Positions 26,374-35,429 of a DNA stretch of 64,000 nt are shown here, piece by piece. The notes under the pieces are model-generated. The model was not told where the DNA came from, made no database searches, and saw only the letters and a list, made by a program, of their open reading frames with translations. Position 1 is the first letter of the stretch; the number at the start of each line of letters is the position of its first letter. Made by a program: the position numbers and the translations under genes. Source of the DNA: Haloplasma contractile SSD-17B (GTDB lineage Bacteria; Bacillota_I; Bacilli_A; Haloplasmatales; Haloplasmataceae); contig NZ_AFNU02000006.1 of the NCBI RefSeq assembly GCF_000215935.2, forward strand, positions 62,001-126,000, given 5' to 3'.

Positions 26374-27627
26374 ATGGTTAGAGTGGTACTATGGGAATTA
26401 AGAAAGATTGTAGAACGCAAAATAGTGTGGGTATTGATTCTATTATGTGTTGTACTTGCATTTGTTTTTGAAGGAACGAGTTCATATAGGTATGAATATG
26501 GGAAACAATTTGATGAAAGGGACTTATATCGGTATAGTATTGAATTAGAAAAGAAATATCCCGGAGCATTGAATCAATATTCAGATCAAATTAACGAACA
26601 CTACAACGAACTGAATAACCAATATGAAGCATTAGTAAGAGAGTGTACAGGTAATATAAAGGATTGTAAAAATGAACCTTATATAAAATTTATGACTAGC
26701 AAGAAAATTTACGATTTATTAATTTACAAAGATTTGAAGAATGCGATTGAAGAAGTAGATAAGAGAAATCAGGCAAACTATACTAGAAACAACAATACTA
26801 ATGAAACGCTAGCAGAATACATGAATGAACAAAGTCCACTAAAGAGTAAATTTATAGCACTTAAAATAGAACGATTAGAGGATTTAGAAAAAGAGAAACC
26901 TGTTGTATTTATTAACCATGAATTTGTAGTTAAACAATACATAGATGGCGTTGTATTTTATTCGTTTCTCCTTCTCATAATTCTAGTAGTAGCGTTAATT
27001 CCTGTCTTTGCGTACGATTATGATTATCGAACAAACTATTTAATTGGATCAAGTAAAACAGGAAGACAACTTGTTTTTAGTAAGATAATTGCGAGTCTCT
27101 TTTTTGGAGTAGTAATCTACACACTATTTTTTATAATACATTCTATACGTTTTATGCTAAACAATAAAGTTCAGTCTATTTTTATGAATCCTCTTTACGA
27201 TTTAAATAATAATGATTTTATTCCCTGGAGAGACATTACACTGGTTGAGTTTATTATTTATTATTGGGGTTATATTTTTGTTCTTATTATTATTTCAATT
27301 CTAATTATTTTACTCATATCAAGATTAACAAAACGAGTAATGTTTGGAGTTATTTTTACTGTATTTTATTTCATCTATCCTTTTTTAATAGACAATCTAT
27401 TAAGGTTTAATTTAAAATTTAAATATCGTTATATCGTCAATTACTTGAATATTTCGAAAGTATTTGCACACTCAGACCGTTTACTTATAATTGGTGATCC
27501 CTATCAAATCTGTGGGTATGAATATCAATTTTGGGGAAGAGATGTAATCATACTAAATGCTTCGTTACTAATTTTACTATTAGGGTACACAAGCTATCGA
27601 TTTATCAAAAAAATTGATTTTAATTAG
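26374..27627 (+). CDS. ABC-2-like permease with large outer loop (paralogue 2)
   Basis: 417 residues with the same plan as the permease at 22394: an N-terminal LWELRKIVERK signature, one helix, a roughly 170-residue charged outer region with a cysteine pair (C-x6-C), then five helices. Shared motifs include SSKTGR..V.SKI.A, YFIYP and WGRDV at the matching places; the loops are diverged, so this is an old duplication. AAAGGGG precedes the ATG. It probably joins the ATPase at 24961 as an alternative or second permease. A bidirectional terminator follows. Confidence 0.75.
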   Translation: MVRVVLWELRKIVERKIVWVLILLCVVLAFVFEGTSSYRYEYGKQFDERDLYRYSIELEKKYPGALNQYSDQINEHYNELNNQYEALVRECTGNIKDCKNEPYIKFMTSKKIYDLLIYKDLKNAIEEVDKRNQANYTRNNNTNETLAEYMNEQSPLKSKFIALKIERLEDLEKEKPVVFINHEFVVKQYIDGVVFYSFLLLIILVVALIPVFAYDYDYRTNYLIGSSKTGRQLVFSKIIASLFFGVVIYTLFFIIHSIRFMLNNKVQSIFMNPLYDLNNNDFIPWRDITLVEFIIYYWGYIFVLIIISILIILLISRLTKRVMFGVIFTVFYFIYPFLIDNLLRFNLKFKYRYIVNYLNISKVFAHSDRLLIIGDPYQICGYEYQFWGRDVIILNASLLILLLGYTSYRFIKKIDFN

Positions 27628-27664
27628 GGATTATGTAAGGTATATGATTAGGGGTTACATATAA

Positions 27665-27701
27665 AAAGAGGCAATTAAGTTTAAAACTTAATTGCCTCTT
27701 T
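27665..27701. terminator. Bidirectional terminator with perfect 17-bp stem
   Basis: Arms 27665-27681 and 27685-27701 pair perfectly around TAA. The minus-strand side runs into T5, so it chiefly ends the amino-acid transporter operon. Confidence 0.85.
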
Positions 27702-27704
27702 AGC

Positions 27705-28475
27705 TTATCGTTTATGAAGGACACGTCTTAAGAATTCTTGTGTACGTTTATGGTTCGGTTTTGTAAAGATGTTTTCAGGGTTACCTTGCTCTAATATATA
27801 GCCATCATCCATAAAGACAACACGGTCTGCTACTTCACGAGCAAATTCCATTTCATGTGTAACGACCACCATCGTCATTCCACTGTTAGCAAGTTTTCTC
27901 ATAACATTTAGTACATCTCCTACCATTTCAGGGTCAAGAGCACTAGTCGGTTCATCAAATAACATAATGTCAGGTTGCATAGCAAGAGCTCTTGAAATTG
28001 CCACGCGCTGCTTTTGACCACCTGATAAACTACTAACAGGAGCGTAAAGAAAATCACTCATACCGACTTGATCCAGTAAATCTTTTGCTAGGTCTTCGGC
28101 TTCTTCTTTGGATCGATCTAGTACCTTTAATTGACCAAGTGTACAATTGTCGATGACATTTTTATTATCAAAGAGATTAAAACTTTGAAATACCATACCG
28201 ATTTTAGTTCGTAACTTATTTAGATCAGTGTCAGGTGATGTTAAGTCCCATTCTTCTGTGACTGCTTCATCCTTTTCTGATACATTGAATAGAATATTAC
28301 CTTCATCGGGTTCTTCAAGTAAATTTAAACATCTTAGTAATGTTGATTTACCACTACCTGAAGGACCAATAATACAGATTACTTCACCTTTGTTTACCTC
28401 AAAGTTAATATCTTTTAGTACTTCAAGGTTTCCAAAACTTTTTCTAAGATTTTGTATTTGCATTAATTCCGCCAC
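27705..28475 (-). CDS. Amino-acid ABC transporter ATP-binding protein (likely lysine)
   Basis: 256 residues, polar amino-acid uptake type. Walker [10 protein letters not shown] near residue 38, Q-loop MVFQSFNLF, signature [17 protein letters not shown], Walker [12 protein letters not shown], switch VVTHE. A GTG start at 28475 gives a spaced AAGGTG site and overlaps the permease gene by 32 bases; an in-frame ATG lies four codons later. Last gene of the binding protein-permease-ATPase operon controlled by a lysine riboswitch, so it probably energises lysine import. Confidence 0.93.
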   Translation of the reverse strand: MAELMQIQNLRKSFGNLEVLKDINFEVNKGEVICIIGPSGSGKSTLLRCLNLLEEPDEGNILFNVSEKDEAVTEEWDLTSPDTDLNKLRTKIGMVFQSFNLFDNKNVIDNCTLGQLKVLDRSKEEAEDLAKDLLDQVGMSDFLYAPVSSLSGGQKQRVAISRALAMQPDIMLFDEPTSALDPEMVGDVLNVMRKLANSGMTMVVVTHEMEFAREVADRVVFMDDGYILEQGNPENIFTKPNHKRTQEFLRRVLHKR

Positions 28476-29364
28476 GGTTAAACACCTTCTTTATAAATGA
28501 TTGACTTGTAGGGTAAGAGTCCCCTTTTGAAACTCCAATTTTACTACTGATAAAGTATAAAAGACGTGTAGTCGTTAGGGTTAAAATTAAGTAAATGATC
28601 GTTGCGATGAAGAATCCTTCTGTTTGACGGTAATAAACACCATTTACTCGTGTTGTCATAAAGAATAGTTCAGCAATAGGAATGATCATAAGTACTGATG
28701 TATCCTTAATATTAATTACAAACTCATTACCTATAGCAGGGACACTATTTTTTAAGGCTTGTGGTATGATGATATTCATCATAGCCTGCCATCTTGTCAT
28801 GCCTATACTTCTAGCAGCTTCCATCTGTCCTTTATCAATTGCATTAATACTTCCACGTAATACTTCTATAATATAAGCAGATGTGTTAATTGAAACAATG
28901 ATGATACCATATAATAGTTTATCATAAGTAGTTCCGAATCCTGTAACGATTCTTAAGCCTAGACCAATACTACCATAGTAAAATACAACAGCCTGTACAA
29001 TCATGGGTGTTCCACGTAATATGTCAACATAGACTGTTGAGAAAATGACTCCAATTTTCTTAACTGTTGATGTTACTAAATCATCACGCTTAGAGATTAC
29101 CTGAATCTTTAAAGGTACAATCAGAACAGCAATGATTAATCCAAGTAGAGTACCAGTTAAAGCAATCAATAATGTATACATCGTTCCTTCAAAGAACATA
29201 CTTCTAAACTTAATTGCAAGATAGAGTACCGCTTTAAAAAAATCTTCTGGTACTTGATCTGTATATAAAAATGGGAATAGTTGTTCAAAAAATGCATGAA
29301 ACCAATCTGATATACGTTCGGATATTCCCATATTAATTGTTTTTGATGTTAGTGCATATAACAT
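28444..29364 (-). CDS. Amino-acid ABC transporter permease (likely lysine)
   Basis: 306 residues, HisM/GlnP-type permease. About 60 extra N-terminal residues precede the five-helix core. The EAA loop is [28 protein letters not shown], shown here in part by EAARSIGM near residue 200, and [14 protein letters not shown] near 230 is typical of polar amino-acid permeases. The AGGAGG site is 8-9 bases before the ATG. Lies between the binding protein and ATPase genes. Confidence 0.93.
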   Translation of the reverse strand: MLYALTSKTINMGISERISDWFHAFFEQLFPFLYTDQVPEDFFKAVLYLAIKFRSMFFEGTMYTLLIALTGTLLGLIIAVLIVPLKIQVISKRDDLVTSTVKKIGVIFSTVYVDILRGTPMIVQAVVFYYGSIGLGLRIVTGFGTTYDKLLYGIIIVSINTSAYIIEVLRGSINAIDKGQMEAARSIGMTRWQAMMNIIIPQALKNSVPAIGNEFVINIKDTSVLMIIPIAELFFMTTRVNGVYYRQTEGFFIATIIYLILTLTTTRLLYFISSKIGVSKGDSYPTSQSFIKKVFNRGGINANTKS

Positions 29365-29427
29365 ATTATTTTCCTCCTAAAAAAAACAATAAATAAGGAG
29401 CAACGTTTGCTCCTTATCATTTATAAA

Positions 29428-30264
29428 TTAATTTGAACTTAGATTCACGAAACTATTCATCCATTCATTTCTAGTTTCGTCTGATATTCCCGCTAATATG
29501 CGGTTAATTTCATCTCGTAATTCTGTGTCTTCTTTTCTTAATCCTACAGATGATGCAACATCAGCATCTGCTAATGTAAAGCCATTCCCTGATTCAAACT
29601 GAATGATTGTTAGGAATGAATTTGTGCTCGCTTGCTGCTGTGCAACAGGTAATTCAGCAATAAATCCATCAATTTCTCCAGCGTCTACAGCACCAACTAG
29701 AGTAGGATAATCCTTTTTAGGATCTTGCGTTAATACACCAGTCATTTGTTCAATTAAACGCTCTTGTAGCGTGTCTTTTTGAGCACTAATCGCTGCCCCT
29801 GCAAAGTCTGTTATTGAAGTGGCATTAGTAAATGCACTATCGCTATCGACTACAACAACTTGAACTTCTTCAGAGCGGAAGTAAGGATCTGAGAATGCAA
29901 TTGTTTGTTTGCGGTCTTCAGTTGGTGACATTCCTGCAATAATTACATCGATTTCATTAGAAGTAAGGGCTGGTATAATACCTGACCAATCTAATGCTTT
30001 TACTGATAACTCAACACCTAATTCATCTGCAATTAATTGAGCGATTTTAACGTCGTATCCATCACAGTATTGGTTTTGGCCATCTATTTTTACAGCAGTA
30101 TCCGATTCTTTTTCAACTGTTGTCCAGTTATATGGTGCATACGCACACTCCATACCTACAGTTAAAACACCATCATCAATTGGTCCTTGTTCATCTTGTG
30201 AACCACACGCTGCTACAGTTAATGTAACTACTCCTAAAATTAAAGCTATTAATACCTTACGCAT
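29428..30264 (-). CDS. Amino-acid substrate-binding lipoprotein (likely lysine)
   Basis: 278 residues, family-3 solute-binding protein. Signal peptide and lipobox VAAC (Cys20) anchor it outside the membrane. The family pattern is clear: TVGMECAYAPYNW, GYDVKIAQLIADELGVEL, IPALTSNEIDVIIAGMSPTEDR and FSDPYF. It hands a cationic or polar amino acid to the permease; the riboswitch upstream points to lysine. AGGAGG precedes the ATG. Confidence 0.94.
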   Translation of the reverse strand: MRKVLIALILGVVTLTVAACGSQDEQGPIDDGVLTVGMECAYAPYNWTTVEKESDTAVKIDGQNQYCDGYDVKIAQLIADELGVELSVKALDWSGIIPALTSNEIDVIIAGMSPTEDRKQTIAFSDPYFRSEEVQVVVVDSDSAFTNATSITDFAGAAISAQKDTLQERLIEQMTGVLTQDPKKDYPTLVGAVDAGEIDGFIAELPVAQQQASTNSFLTIIQFESGNGFTLADADVASSVGLRKEDTELRDEINRILAGISDETRNEWMNSFVNLSSN

Positions 30265-30298
30265 AATATATCCTCCTATAGATTTTAGTTTTAAACAT

Positions 30299-30327
30299 AA
30301 AAAAAAGATGCAACGTAGTGTGCATCT
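30299..30327 (-). terminator. Riboswitch-controlled terminator in the transporter leader
   Basis: On the minus strand AGATGCA pairs with TGCATCT around eight bases and runs into eight T, 35 bases before the lipoprotein start. It is the likely expression platform of the L-box. Confidence 0.85.
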
Positions 30328-30379
30328 GCTAACTCAATCAACTTAATCATATCTACCTATAGAAGATATATGATACAAG

Positions 30380-30535
30380 TGATAGCGCCACTACTTAAGT
30401 AGGAGTACTACAAGTATTCCTTGTAGTCCCACGAATCATGTATACCTACAGACTCGTTCGGCGATGTGTACCTTTCAAATGCTTCAATGCATGCCTGCTC
30501 CACATTATACTAATTAACACCGCAACCTCTATCTA
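30380..30535 (-). ncRNA. Lysine riboswitch (L-box) aptamer
   Basis: On the minus strand the leader starts GATAGAGGTTGCGG, contains TTAGTATAAT, then GAAAGGTACACATCGCCGAA (the conserved GAAAGG...CGCCGAA core), a P3-type hairpin ACGAGTC/GATTCGT, a hairpin ACTACAAG/CTTGTAGT, the P5-like CTACTTAAGTAG hairpin, and GGCGCTATC closing P1 with GATAG. Order and core words match the L-box aptamer class that binds lysine. The terminator downstream would form when lysine is bound and stop transcription of the importer. Confidence 0.88.
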
Positions 30536-30555
30536 TTTTTTTATGTTACCTAGAG

Positions 30556-30584
30556 AGTATAGCAATATAAATTTAAAATTGCAA
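30556..30584 (-). promoter_or_regulatory. Promoter of the lysine-transporter operon
   Basis: Minus strand: TTGCAA, 17 bases, TATACT. The start site falls just before the riboswitch aptamer. Confidence 0.75.
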
Positions 30585-30629
30585 TAGGAAAAAACAGGTA
30601 AGTGTTTTCAAAGTAAAAATATTGTGTTT

Positions 30630-30674
30630 ATAAAAAAAATTAAGAGACTTGTCAGCTAGACAAGTCTCTTAATT
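30630..30674 (-). terminator. Terminator after the VWA gene
   Basis: A perfect 16-bp stem (30638-30653 with 30659-30674) around five bases, followed on the minus strand by eight T. Confidence 0.92.
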
Positions 30675-30677
30675 AAA

Positions 30678-32234
30678 CTATTCACTCTCTCTTGTATCTA
30701 GTTCTTTTGCTAATTTTACCAATCGAATGAATTCAGAGCGGTACCCACCTGTATCGTCCCCTTTAGATGCTGTTGCAGTTTCTATAATATGAGTATAACT
30801 TGCAGTCCCCTTATAATCTGAATCACGTAGTAATAATCCAAATTCAGCTACACTACTTGCAAATTTAAAATTATTAGATGGATTACTTGTTAAATCTTCA
30901 GAATTAACAACCTCTGTAATTAACTTGCTTTCATCACCAGTTGGTTCTTTATAGCGTATTCTTACTTCCATTATTTCATTGCTTCCTGTATTCTCTCTAT
31001 TTTGATACTTTAAATCATCGATTCCATCAATATCTTCATCTGAATCTGCAGGGATTAGTTCATAGAATGCTGTCACGGTATGACCCGCTCCTAATTCACC
31101 TGCATCTTTTGTATCATCGTCAAAATCCTCGTTATTTAAAAGTCGATTCTCATAACCGATTAAACGGTAGCCTTTAACCTGTGCAGGATTAAACTCAACT
31201 TGTATTTTTACGTCCTTAGCAATGGTGAGTAATGTAGATCCCATTTCCTCAACTAATACCTTTTTTGCTTCTAATAAACTATCTATATATGCGTAGTTTC
31301 CATTTCCTTTATTAGCTAATGTTTCCATCTTAGAATCTTTATAATTACCTGTACCGAATCCTAAAACACTTAAAAAGATGTCATCGTCACGTTTTTCCTC
31401 AATAAGACGTGTCAACTCGCTATCACTACTCACACCCACATTGAAGTCACCGTCAGTTGCTAGAATAACACGGTTATTTCCACCTTCAATGAAAGAATCT
31501 TTAGCTAGTTGATAAGCTCGTGTAATTCCTGTTCCCCCTGCTGTAGAACCCCCTGCTTGTAACCCCTCAAATGCACGAATTATCTTATCCTTCTGGTCGC
31601 CACTCGTTGGTTCTAAAACAACACCGGATGATCCTGCATAAACAACAATCGAAATTGTATCATCTTCATCTAAGTTATTGACTAATAGTTTAAGTGCATC
31701 TTTTACTAAAGGAAGTTTATTTGATGCATTCATTGAACCTGATACATCAAGTAGAAAAACAAGATTACTTGGTGGAAACTCCTCGTTATCTATTTTTATA
31801 CCCTGTATACCAATCATTGCTAACTGTCTCTGTTCATTCCATGGACAAGGTGCTACCTCCGTTGTAATAGAGAATGGATTTTCACCAGTAGGACCATTAT
31901 AGTCATAACTGAAGTAATTAATTAATTCTTCTGTTCTAATTGCATCGGGTTGTGGCATATTCCCATCATTTAAGAAACGTCTCATGTTACTGTATGATGC
32001 AGTATCAACATCGATTGAGAATGTAGATAGTGGAGATGTCAATACATCCATAATTCTGTTTTCCTCAATATGCTTGTAATCCTCATTGCTGTAATCCTCG
32101 TCTTGTACATTTGAGTTGTGATAAGTAAGTGGTGAATACTGTTCATAGTAGGCGGAATCCTCTTTGTTAGAACAAGAGCTAAGCATTAAGAAAATTGAAG
32201 ATAGAGCAATAATAAAAATAAGTTTTAGTTTCAT
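30678..32234 (-). CDS. VWA-domain lipoprotein (YfbK-like)
   Basis: 518 residues from the ATG at 32234, preceded by AAAGGGG; a longer in-frame start at 32306 lacks a ribosome site. Lipobox LSSC near residue 21. Order: N-terminal von Willebrand-associated segment (TFSIDVDTASYSNMRRFL), VWA domain with MIDAS DVSGS near residue 161, and a C-terminal DUF3520-like domain. Related to E. coli YfbK, which has no settled role. VWA folds bind proteins through a metal ion. Transcribed alone and ended by a strong hairpin. Confidence 0.9.
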   Translation of the reverse strand: MKLKLIFIIALSSIFLMLSSCSNKEDSAYYEQYSPLTYHNSNVQDEDYSNEDYKHIEENRIMDVLTSPLSTFSIDVDTASYSNMRRFLNDGNMPQPDAIRTEELINYFSYDYNGPTGENPFSITTEVAPCPWNEQRQLAMIGIQGIKIDNEEFPPSNLVFLLDVSGSMNASNKLPLVKDALKLLVNNLDEDDTISIVVYAGSSGVVLEPTSGDQKDKIIRAFEGLQAGGSTAGGTGITRAYQLAKDSFIEGGNNRVILATDGDFNVGVSSDSELTRLIEEKRDDDIFLSVLGFGTGNYKDSKMETLANKGNGNYAYIDSLLEAKKVLVEEMGSTLLTIAKDVKIQVEFNPAQVKGYRLIGYENRLLNNEDFDDDTKDAGELGAGHTVTAFYELIPADSDEDIDGIDDLKYQNRENTGSNEIMEVRIRYKEPTGDESKLITEVVNSEDLTSNPSNNFKFASSVAEFGLLLRDSDYKGTASYTHIIETATASKGDDTGGYRSEFIRLVKLAKELDTRESE

Positions 32235-32331
32235 AAAAAAATCCCCTTTCATTATATAATTATTAGTTCTATCTATTAGACGAATGAACAGATAGAAATG
32301 TTGCAAATAAGCGAGTTTTTATATAAAGTCT

Positions 32332-32589
32332 TCAGTCACTTACACCATGAATATATTTACTCGAAAGCGTAAGTGCGTATAGAACCGTCTCGACCATATA
32401 ATAGATTGTGTCAGTCAAGCATGGTTTAACTTGATCTAATCTAATATTTTTTTGTGTATAATGTTCGAATTGTATACCGTTGACCTCTTCATATAGATCG
32501 GTTTCTACTACATTAAAATCGAGAGTATCGTTATAGTGGTACAGGAAGATACACTAAACACTCCGATAAGTAAGGTTATAAAATTTCAT
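32332..32589 (-). pseudogene. Decayed or recoded ORF with an in-frame amber
   Basis: On the minus strand, ATG at 32589 opens 11 codons (MKFYNLTYRSV), then TAG (32556-32554), then 73 codons without a stop, ending TGA at 32334-32332. The second part reads like real protein: NDTLDFNVVETDLYEEV, IQFEHYTQKNIRLDQVKP, DTIYYMVETVLYALTL. I do not recognise the family. No good ribosome site is visible. A nonsense mutation in an old gene is likeliest. Fewer than 60 codons separate the ATG-like starts, so it is easily missed. It lies upstream of the VWA gene on the same strand. Confidence 0.45.
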
Positions 32590-32960
32590 ACTCTTTTTAT
32601 ATGCCACTCATTTTCACTTTAATAGAATTCAAAGTATATATAACCATTATATGGTAAAATAAGGTAATAATCCACATTAATTAATACAAATATAACAGTT
32701 AATCACAGGTTATAGTGATTGTTAGTAATTTATAAAATAATTGTGTGTAGTTTGTAATGCTATTTAGGAAAAAATTAGCAAAATAATTATTGAAAGTCAT
32801 ATAAAAAAACTATATAATTTTCTTGGAATAATAAAATGAAGCACTTTTAAAATCAGTTGTTAAAACAATAACTAATTTAATTGGTAAGAACGTTAATACA
32901 AAAATCTCGGATAAACAATCATTAAAAGATACAGACTTAAGTAAAGACTTTGAATATACC

Positions 32961-33443
32961 ATGAAGAATGTTAAGATTTTTTTTGCCCGTATATTCGCGG
33001 TGTTAGTTGGGTTAGGACTGTCAGTAATTTTCATTATAGAGTCTAATGGAACTTTTAGCATGAACTCTGACTTAGTAGTGGGTATTGCAATAGGCGTTAT
33101 TTCACTTTTATTTGGAATTGTTATTATAATTAATTATCTAAAGTATGAAATATATTTTACGAATACTTACGTAACTAAACAAACGATTACAAAGAAACAA
33201 GAGATAAAATGGGAAGTGGTTAATGAAATTATTGTTAACAAGAAGAACATGACTGTACTGAAAACAAACAGAAAAGAGATGACAATCAAGCCAGTTGTTA
33301 CAGGAATTCATGACTTTATCTATTTGTTGATCAACAGATATGGTCAATATGTTATTACTATATTGAGTCAGAATCAATTGACTTATAAAAAGTTAACGGA
33401 AACGATTAAGAAGTATCAGGACCAATTCGAACAAGCTGCATAG
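32961..33443 (+). CDS. Membrane protein with PH-like domain, N-terminus probably frameshifted
   Basis: 160 residues from the first in-frame ATG: two membrane helices (about 12-34 and 42-62), then about 95 residues resembling bacterial PH domains (YEIYFTNTYVTKQT, then a strand-rich IKWEVVNEIIV...). The frame is open upstream for 40 more codons with good coding character (KSVVKTITNLIGKNV, SLKDTDLSKDFEYT) but no start codon. ATG at 32836 would supply one if the T4 run at 32845-32848 had one more T (giving MKHFLKSVV...). So the true gene is likely 32836-33443 with a frameshift in this sequence. Confidence 0.6.
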   Translation: MKNVKIFFARIFAVLVGLGLSVIFIIESNGTFSMNSDLVVGIAIGVISLLFGIVIIINYLKYEIYFTNTYVTKQTITKKQEIKWEVVNEIIVNKKNMTVLKTNRKEMTIKPVVTGIHDFIYLLINRYGQYVITILSQNQLTYKKLTETIKKYQDQFEQAA

Positions 33444-33454
33444 TAAACTATATT

Positions 33455-33485
33455 AAGGCGTTCTCTTAAATTGGGGCGCTTTCTT
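33455..33485 (+). terminator. Weak terminator-like hairpin
   Basis: AAGGCG with CGCTTT (one G-U), large loop, T-rich end. Not strong. Confidence 0.4.
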
Positions 33486-33565
33486 TAGGGTCATATTATA
33501 GTTGCGCCAAAGCTATAGATAAAGAACCACTTATGTATTATCTAATAAAAACAGTAGCGATTTTA

Positions 33566-33574
33566 TGATATAAT
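33566..33574 (+). promoter_or_regulatory. Extended -10 promoter for the methyltransferase gene
   Basis: TGATATAAT, 39 bases before the ATG at 33613. Confidence 0.6.
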
Positions 33575-33612
33575 AATTAAAAGATATAATTTAACTATAA
33601 GGAGTGATTGAC

Positions 33613-34233
33613 ATGCTAAAGCAACACGGTTTTGATGAATGGTCAAAAAAATATGATGAACATGTACAGAACTCAGTTGGATATCCCTTTGAAGGCTATA
33701 ATGATCTTATGAACGAAATTGTAAATGAAATTGACTATGGAAATAAACCATCCGTGCTAGATGTTGGGATCGGAACAGGGACTCTATCAAGCTTATTAAA
33801 TACTAAAGGTGCTACTATTACTGGACTAGATTTTTCGAGTGAAATGATTAAAGTAGCTGAATCGCGAATCAAAAATGGGATTTTCTATGTTCAAGATTTA
33901 AGTAATGGGCTCCCTAAAGAACTGAACAACACTGAGTTTAACTACATCATTTCGACTTATGTGATTCACCACTTTTGTCTTGATCAAAAAATAACATTAA
34001 TTGTAGAGCTACTTAATCATTTGAAACCAGGTGGAAAACTTTTAATTGGGGACGTTGCATTTCAGACAGAAGCGGATTTAATTCGGTGTAAAGAGCAAAA
34101 TAAGGATTGCTTTGATCATGATGAACTATACATTGTTGCCGATGAAATAATTAAAGCACTTCAACGAAAGGACATAACAGCAAAGTATAAGCAAATTTCA
34201 TCGTGTGCAGGAGTAGTTAAGGTAATTAAATAA
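33613..34233 (+). CDS. Class I SAM-dependent methyltransferase (YrrT-like)
   Basis: 206 residues from the ATG at 33613; AAGGAG is 8 bases upstream, and the GTG nine bases earlier overlaps it. Motif I VLDVGIGTGTLSSLL is near residues 48-62, the acidic end of strand 2 in GLDFSSEM, and YVIHHF / LKPGGKLLIGD motifs follow. It resembles YrrT-type putative methyltransferases; the substrate is not known. Ended by a strong bidirectional terminator. Confidence 0.88.
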   Translation: MLKQHGFDEWSKKYDEHVQNSVGYPFEGYNDLMNEIVNEIDYGNKPSVLDVGIGTGTLSSLLNTKGATITGLDFSSEMIKVAESRIKNGIFYVQDLSNGLPKELNNTEFNYIISTYVIHHFCLDQKITLIVELLNHLKPGGKLLIGDVAFQTEADLIRCKEQNKDCFDHDELYIVADEIIKALQRKDITAKYKQISSCAGVVKVIK

Positions 34234-34285
34234 GATAGACGTAAACAAATATAGTGTGAGTTCAGATATTAAATAGTTTAGATTT

Positions 34286-34322
34286 AAAAAGCACAGAATT
34301 ATAAGCAATTCTGTGCTTTTTT
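34286..34322. terminator. Bidirectional terminator with perfect 15-bp stem
   Basis: Arms 34286-34300 and 34307-34321 with A5 and T5 ends, between converging genes; the minus gene stops right at its edge. Confidence 0.92.
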
Positions 34323-34727
34323 CTATTTTTTATAAAAGTAGTAAATGAGATCTAGAATGATTCCTCCTGCGATACTGACAACCACAATATCGAAGAAGGC
34401 AACTCCACCCACTAACCCCGATAATTTATGCCCTTTACTCAGGAAATTAATCATGAACCCAAAACCAATTAAAGTACCTATTCCAGTTGTGAACGGGATG
34501 AATTTAGCTCCGAAGTAACCAGATAGTGCAATTGCGATTGGGGGGATCAACGCTAGAATAAGAATTGGTAGTACATCCTCCATGAACTGAAGTTCACTAA
34601 AATCAATAGTAAAGAAACTAATAAACAATAATACCATTACAACTAAAATACTTATAAAGGATATAGCGAATATAGGTATCCATTTCGAGTCTTTCTTTTC
34701 TGGTAATATATTTAAGATTTTAAACAC
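34323..34727 (-). CDS. Small four-TM membrane protein
   Basis: 134 residues, GTG start with AAGGAGG eight bases upstream. Four hydrophobic segments (about 18-40, 53-73, 78-95 and 103-130), with little else. A glycine-rich third segment and a conserved-looking PPIAIALSGYFGAKF loop are visible. I do not recognise the family. It lies between the methyltransferase (converging) and a GNAT upstream on the same strand. Confidence 0.7.
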   Translation of the reverse strand: MFKILNILPEKKDSKWIPIFAISFISILVVMVLLFISFFTIDFSELQFMEDVLPILILALIPPIAIALSGYFGAKFIPFTTGIGTLIGFGFMINFLSKGHKLSGLVGGVAFFDIVVVSIAGGIILDLIYYFYKK

Positions 34728-34924
34728 AAGTAAAACCTCCTTAGTAAAAGGGTAACATCTAACAAAGTTAGTTTCAACTTGTATACATATAGCAACTAAA
34801 CAATACTGTTTTGCAAGTTAATTTCGGATGGTATTGACCTAGAAATAAATTATACCGATTATAAGGTTACCATGTCGACCCTTAAAATCAAAATAGTATT
34901 GTATTTAAGTTGGTATTGTTTATG

Positions 34925-34969
34925 AACACAAAACATGTCTCATAGTCATCGGATTTTGAGATATGTTTT
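34925..34969 (-). terminator. Terminator-like hairpin after the minus-strand GNAT
   Basis: AAAACATGTCTC (34930-34941) pairs with GAGATATGTTTT (34958-34969) with one mismatch, overlapping the stop codon. The U tract is weak. Confidence 0.6.
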
Positions 34970-35429
34970 ATTCTTTGTTAAGAATCCACTCAAAGAGGCA
35001 TTTTTGTTTTTCACCATATTTGTACAAGTCGATATGTGATGGTATATCGATTATTTTGATCAAGGTTAGACCTGCATGGATACATGTTTTCTGTGATGCG
35101 ATATTGTCAGGGTTACATGTGATATAAAGGGTATCCATCTCATGAGCTTTTGCTACCTGTTTAATAATCTTACATGCCTTAGCAGCATAATGATTACCTC
35201 GATAAGGTTTATATACCTCATACCCAATATGACCACTATAGTATGTATGTTCATTAAAACCAATTCGAAGATCTATTTTACCAACAATTGTTTCTTGGTG
35301 ATCGTGTAAGGTTATGTAAAACTTGTACGAAGGTACGTGACCTAGAGTTTTGTTTTGAGGTGAGGTACCTTCTAAGACTAGCTTAATTTCTCCATCTGTT
35401 AAAGACTCAAAATGTTTAAATCTGAACAT
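34968..35429 (-). CDS. GNAT family N-acetyltransferase
   Basis: 153 residues, RimJ/RimL-type (Acetyltransf_3). HIGYEVYKPYRGNHYAAKACKII near residues 66-88 is the acetyl-CoA loop (Q/RGxG/A replaced by YRGNHYA), and NIASQKTCIHAGL is motif B. Substrate unknown. AGGAGG precedes the ATG. Monocistronic. Confidence 0.83.
   Translation of the reverse strand: MFRFKHFESLTDGEIKLVLEGTSPQNKTLGHVPSYKFYITLHDHQETIVGKIDLRIGFNEHTYYSGHIGYEVYKPYRGNHYAAKACKIIKQVAKAHEMDTLYITCNPDNIASQKTCIHAGLTLIKIIDIPSHIDLYKYGEKQKCLFEWILNKE

Noticed and set aside
8845-32556. UAG as a general sense codon.
   Set aside because: Twelve intact genes end in TAG, several with terminators right after. Only two ORFs are interrupted.
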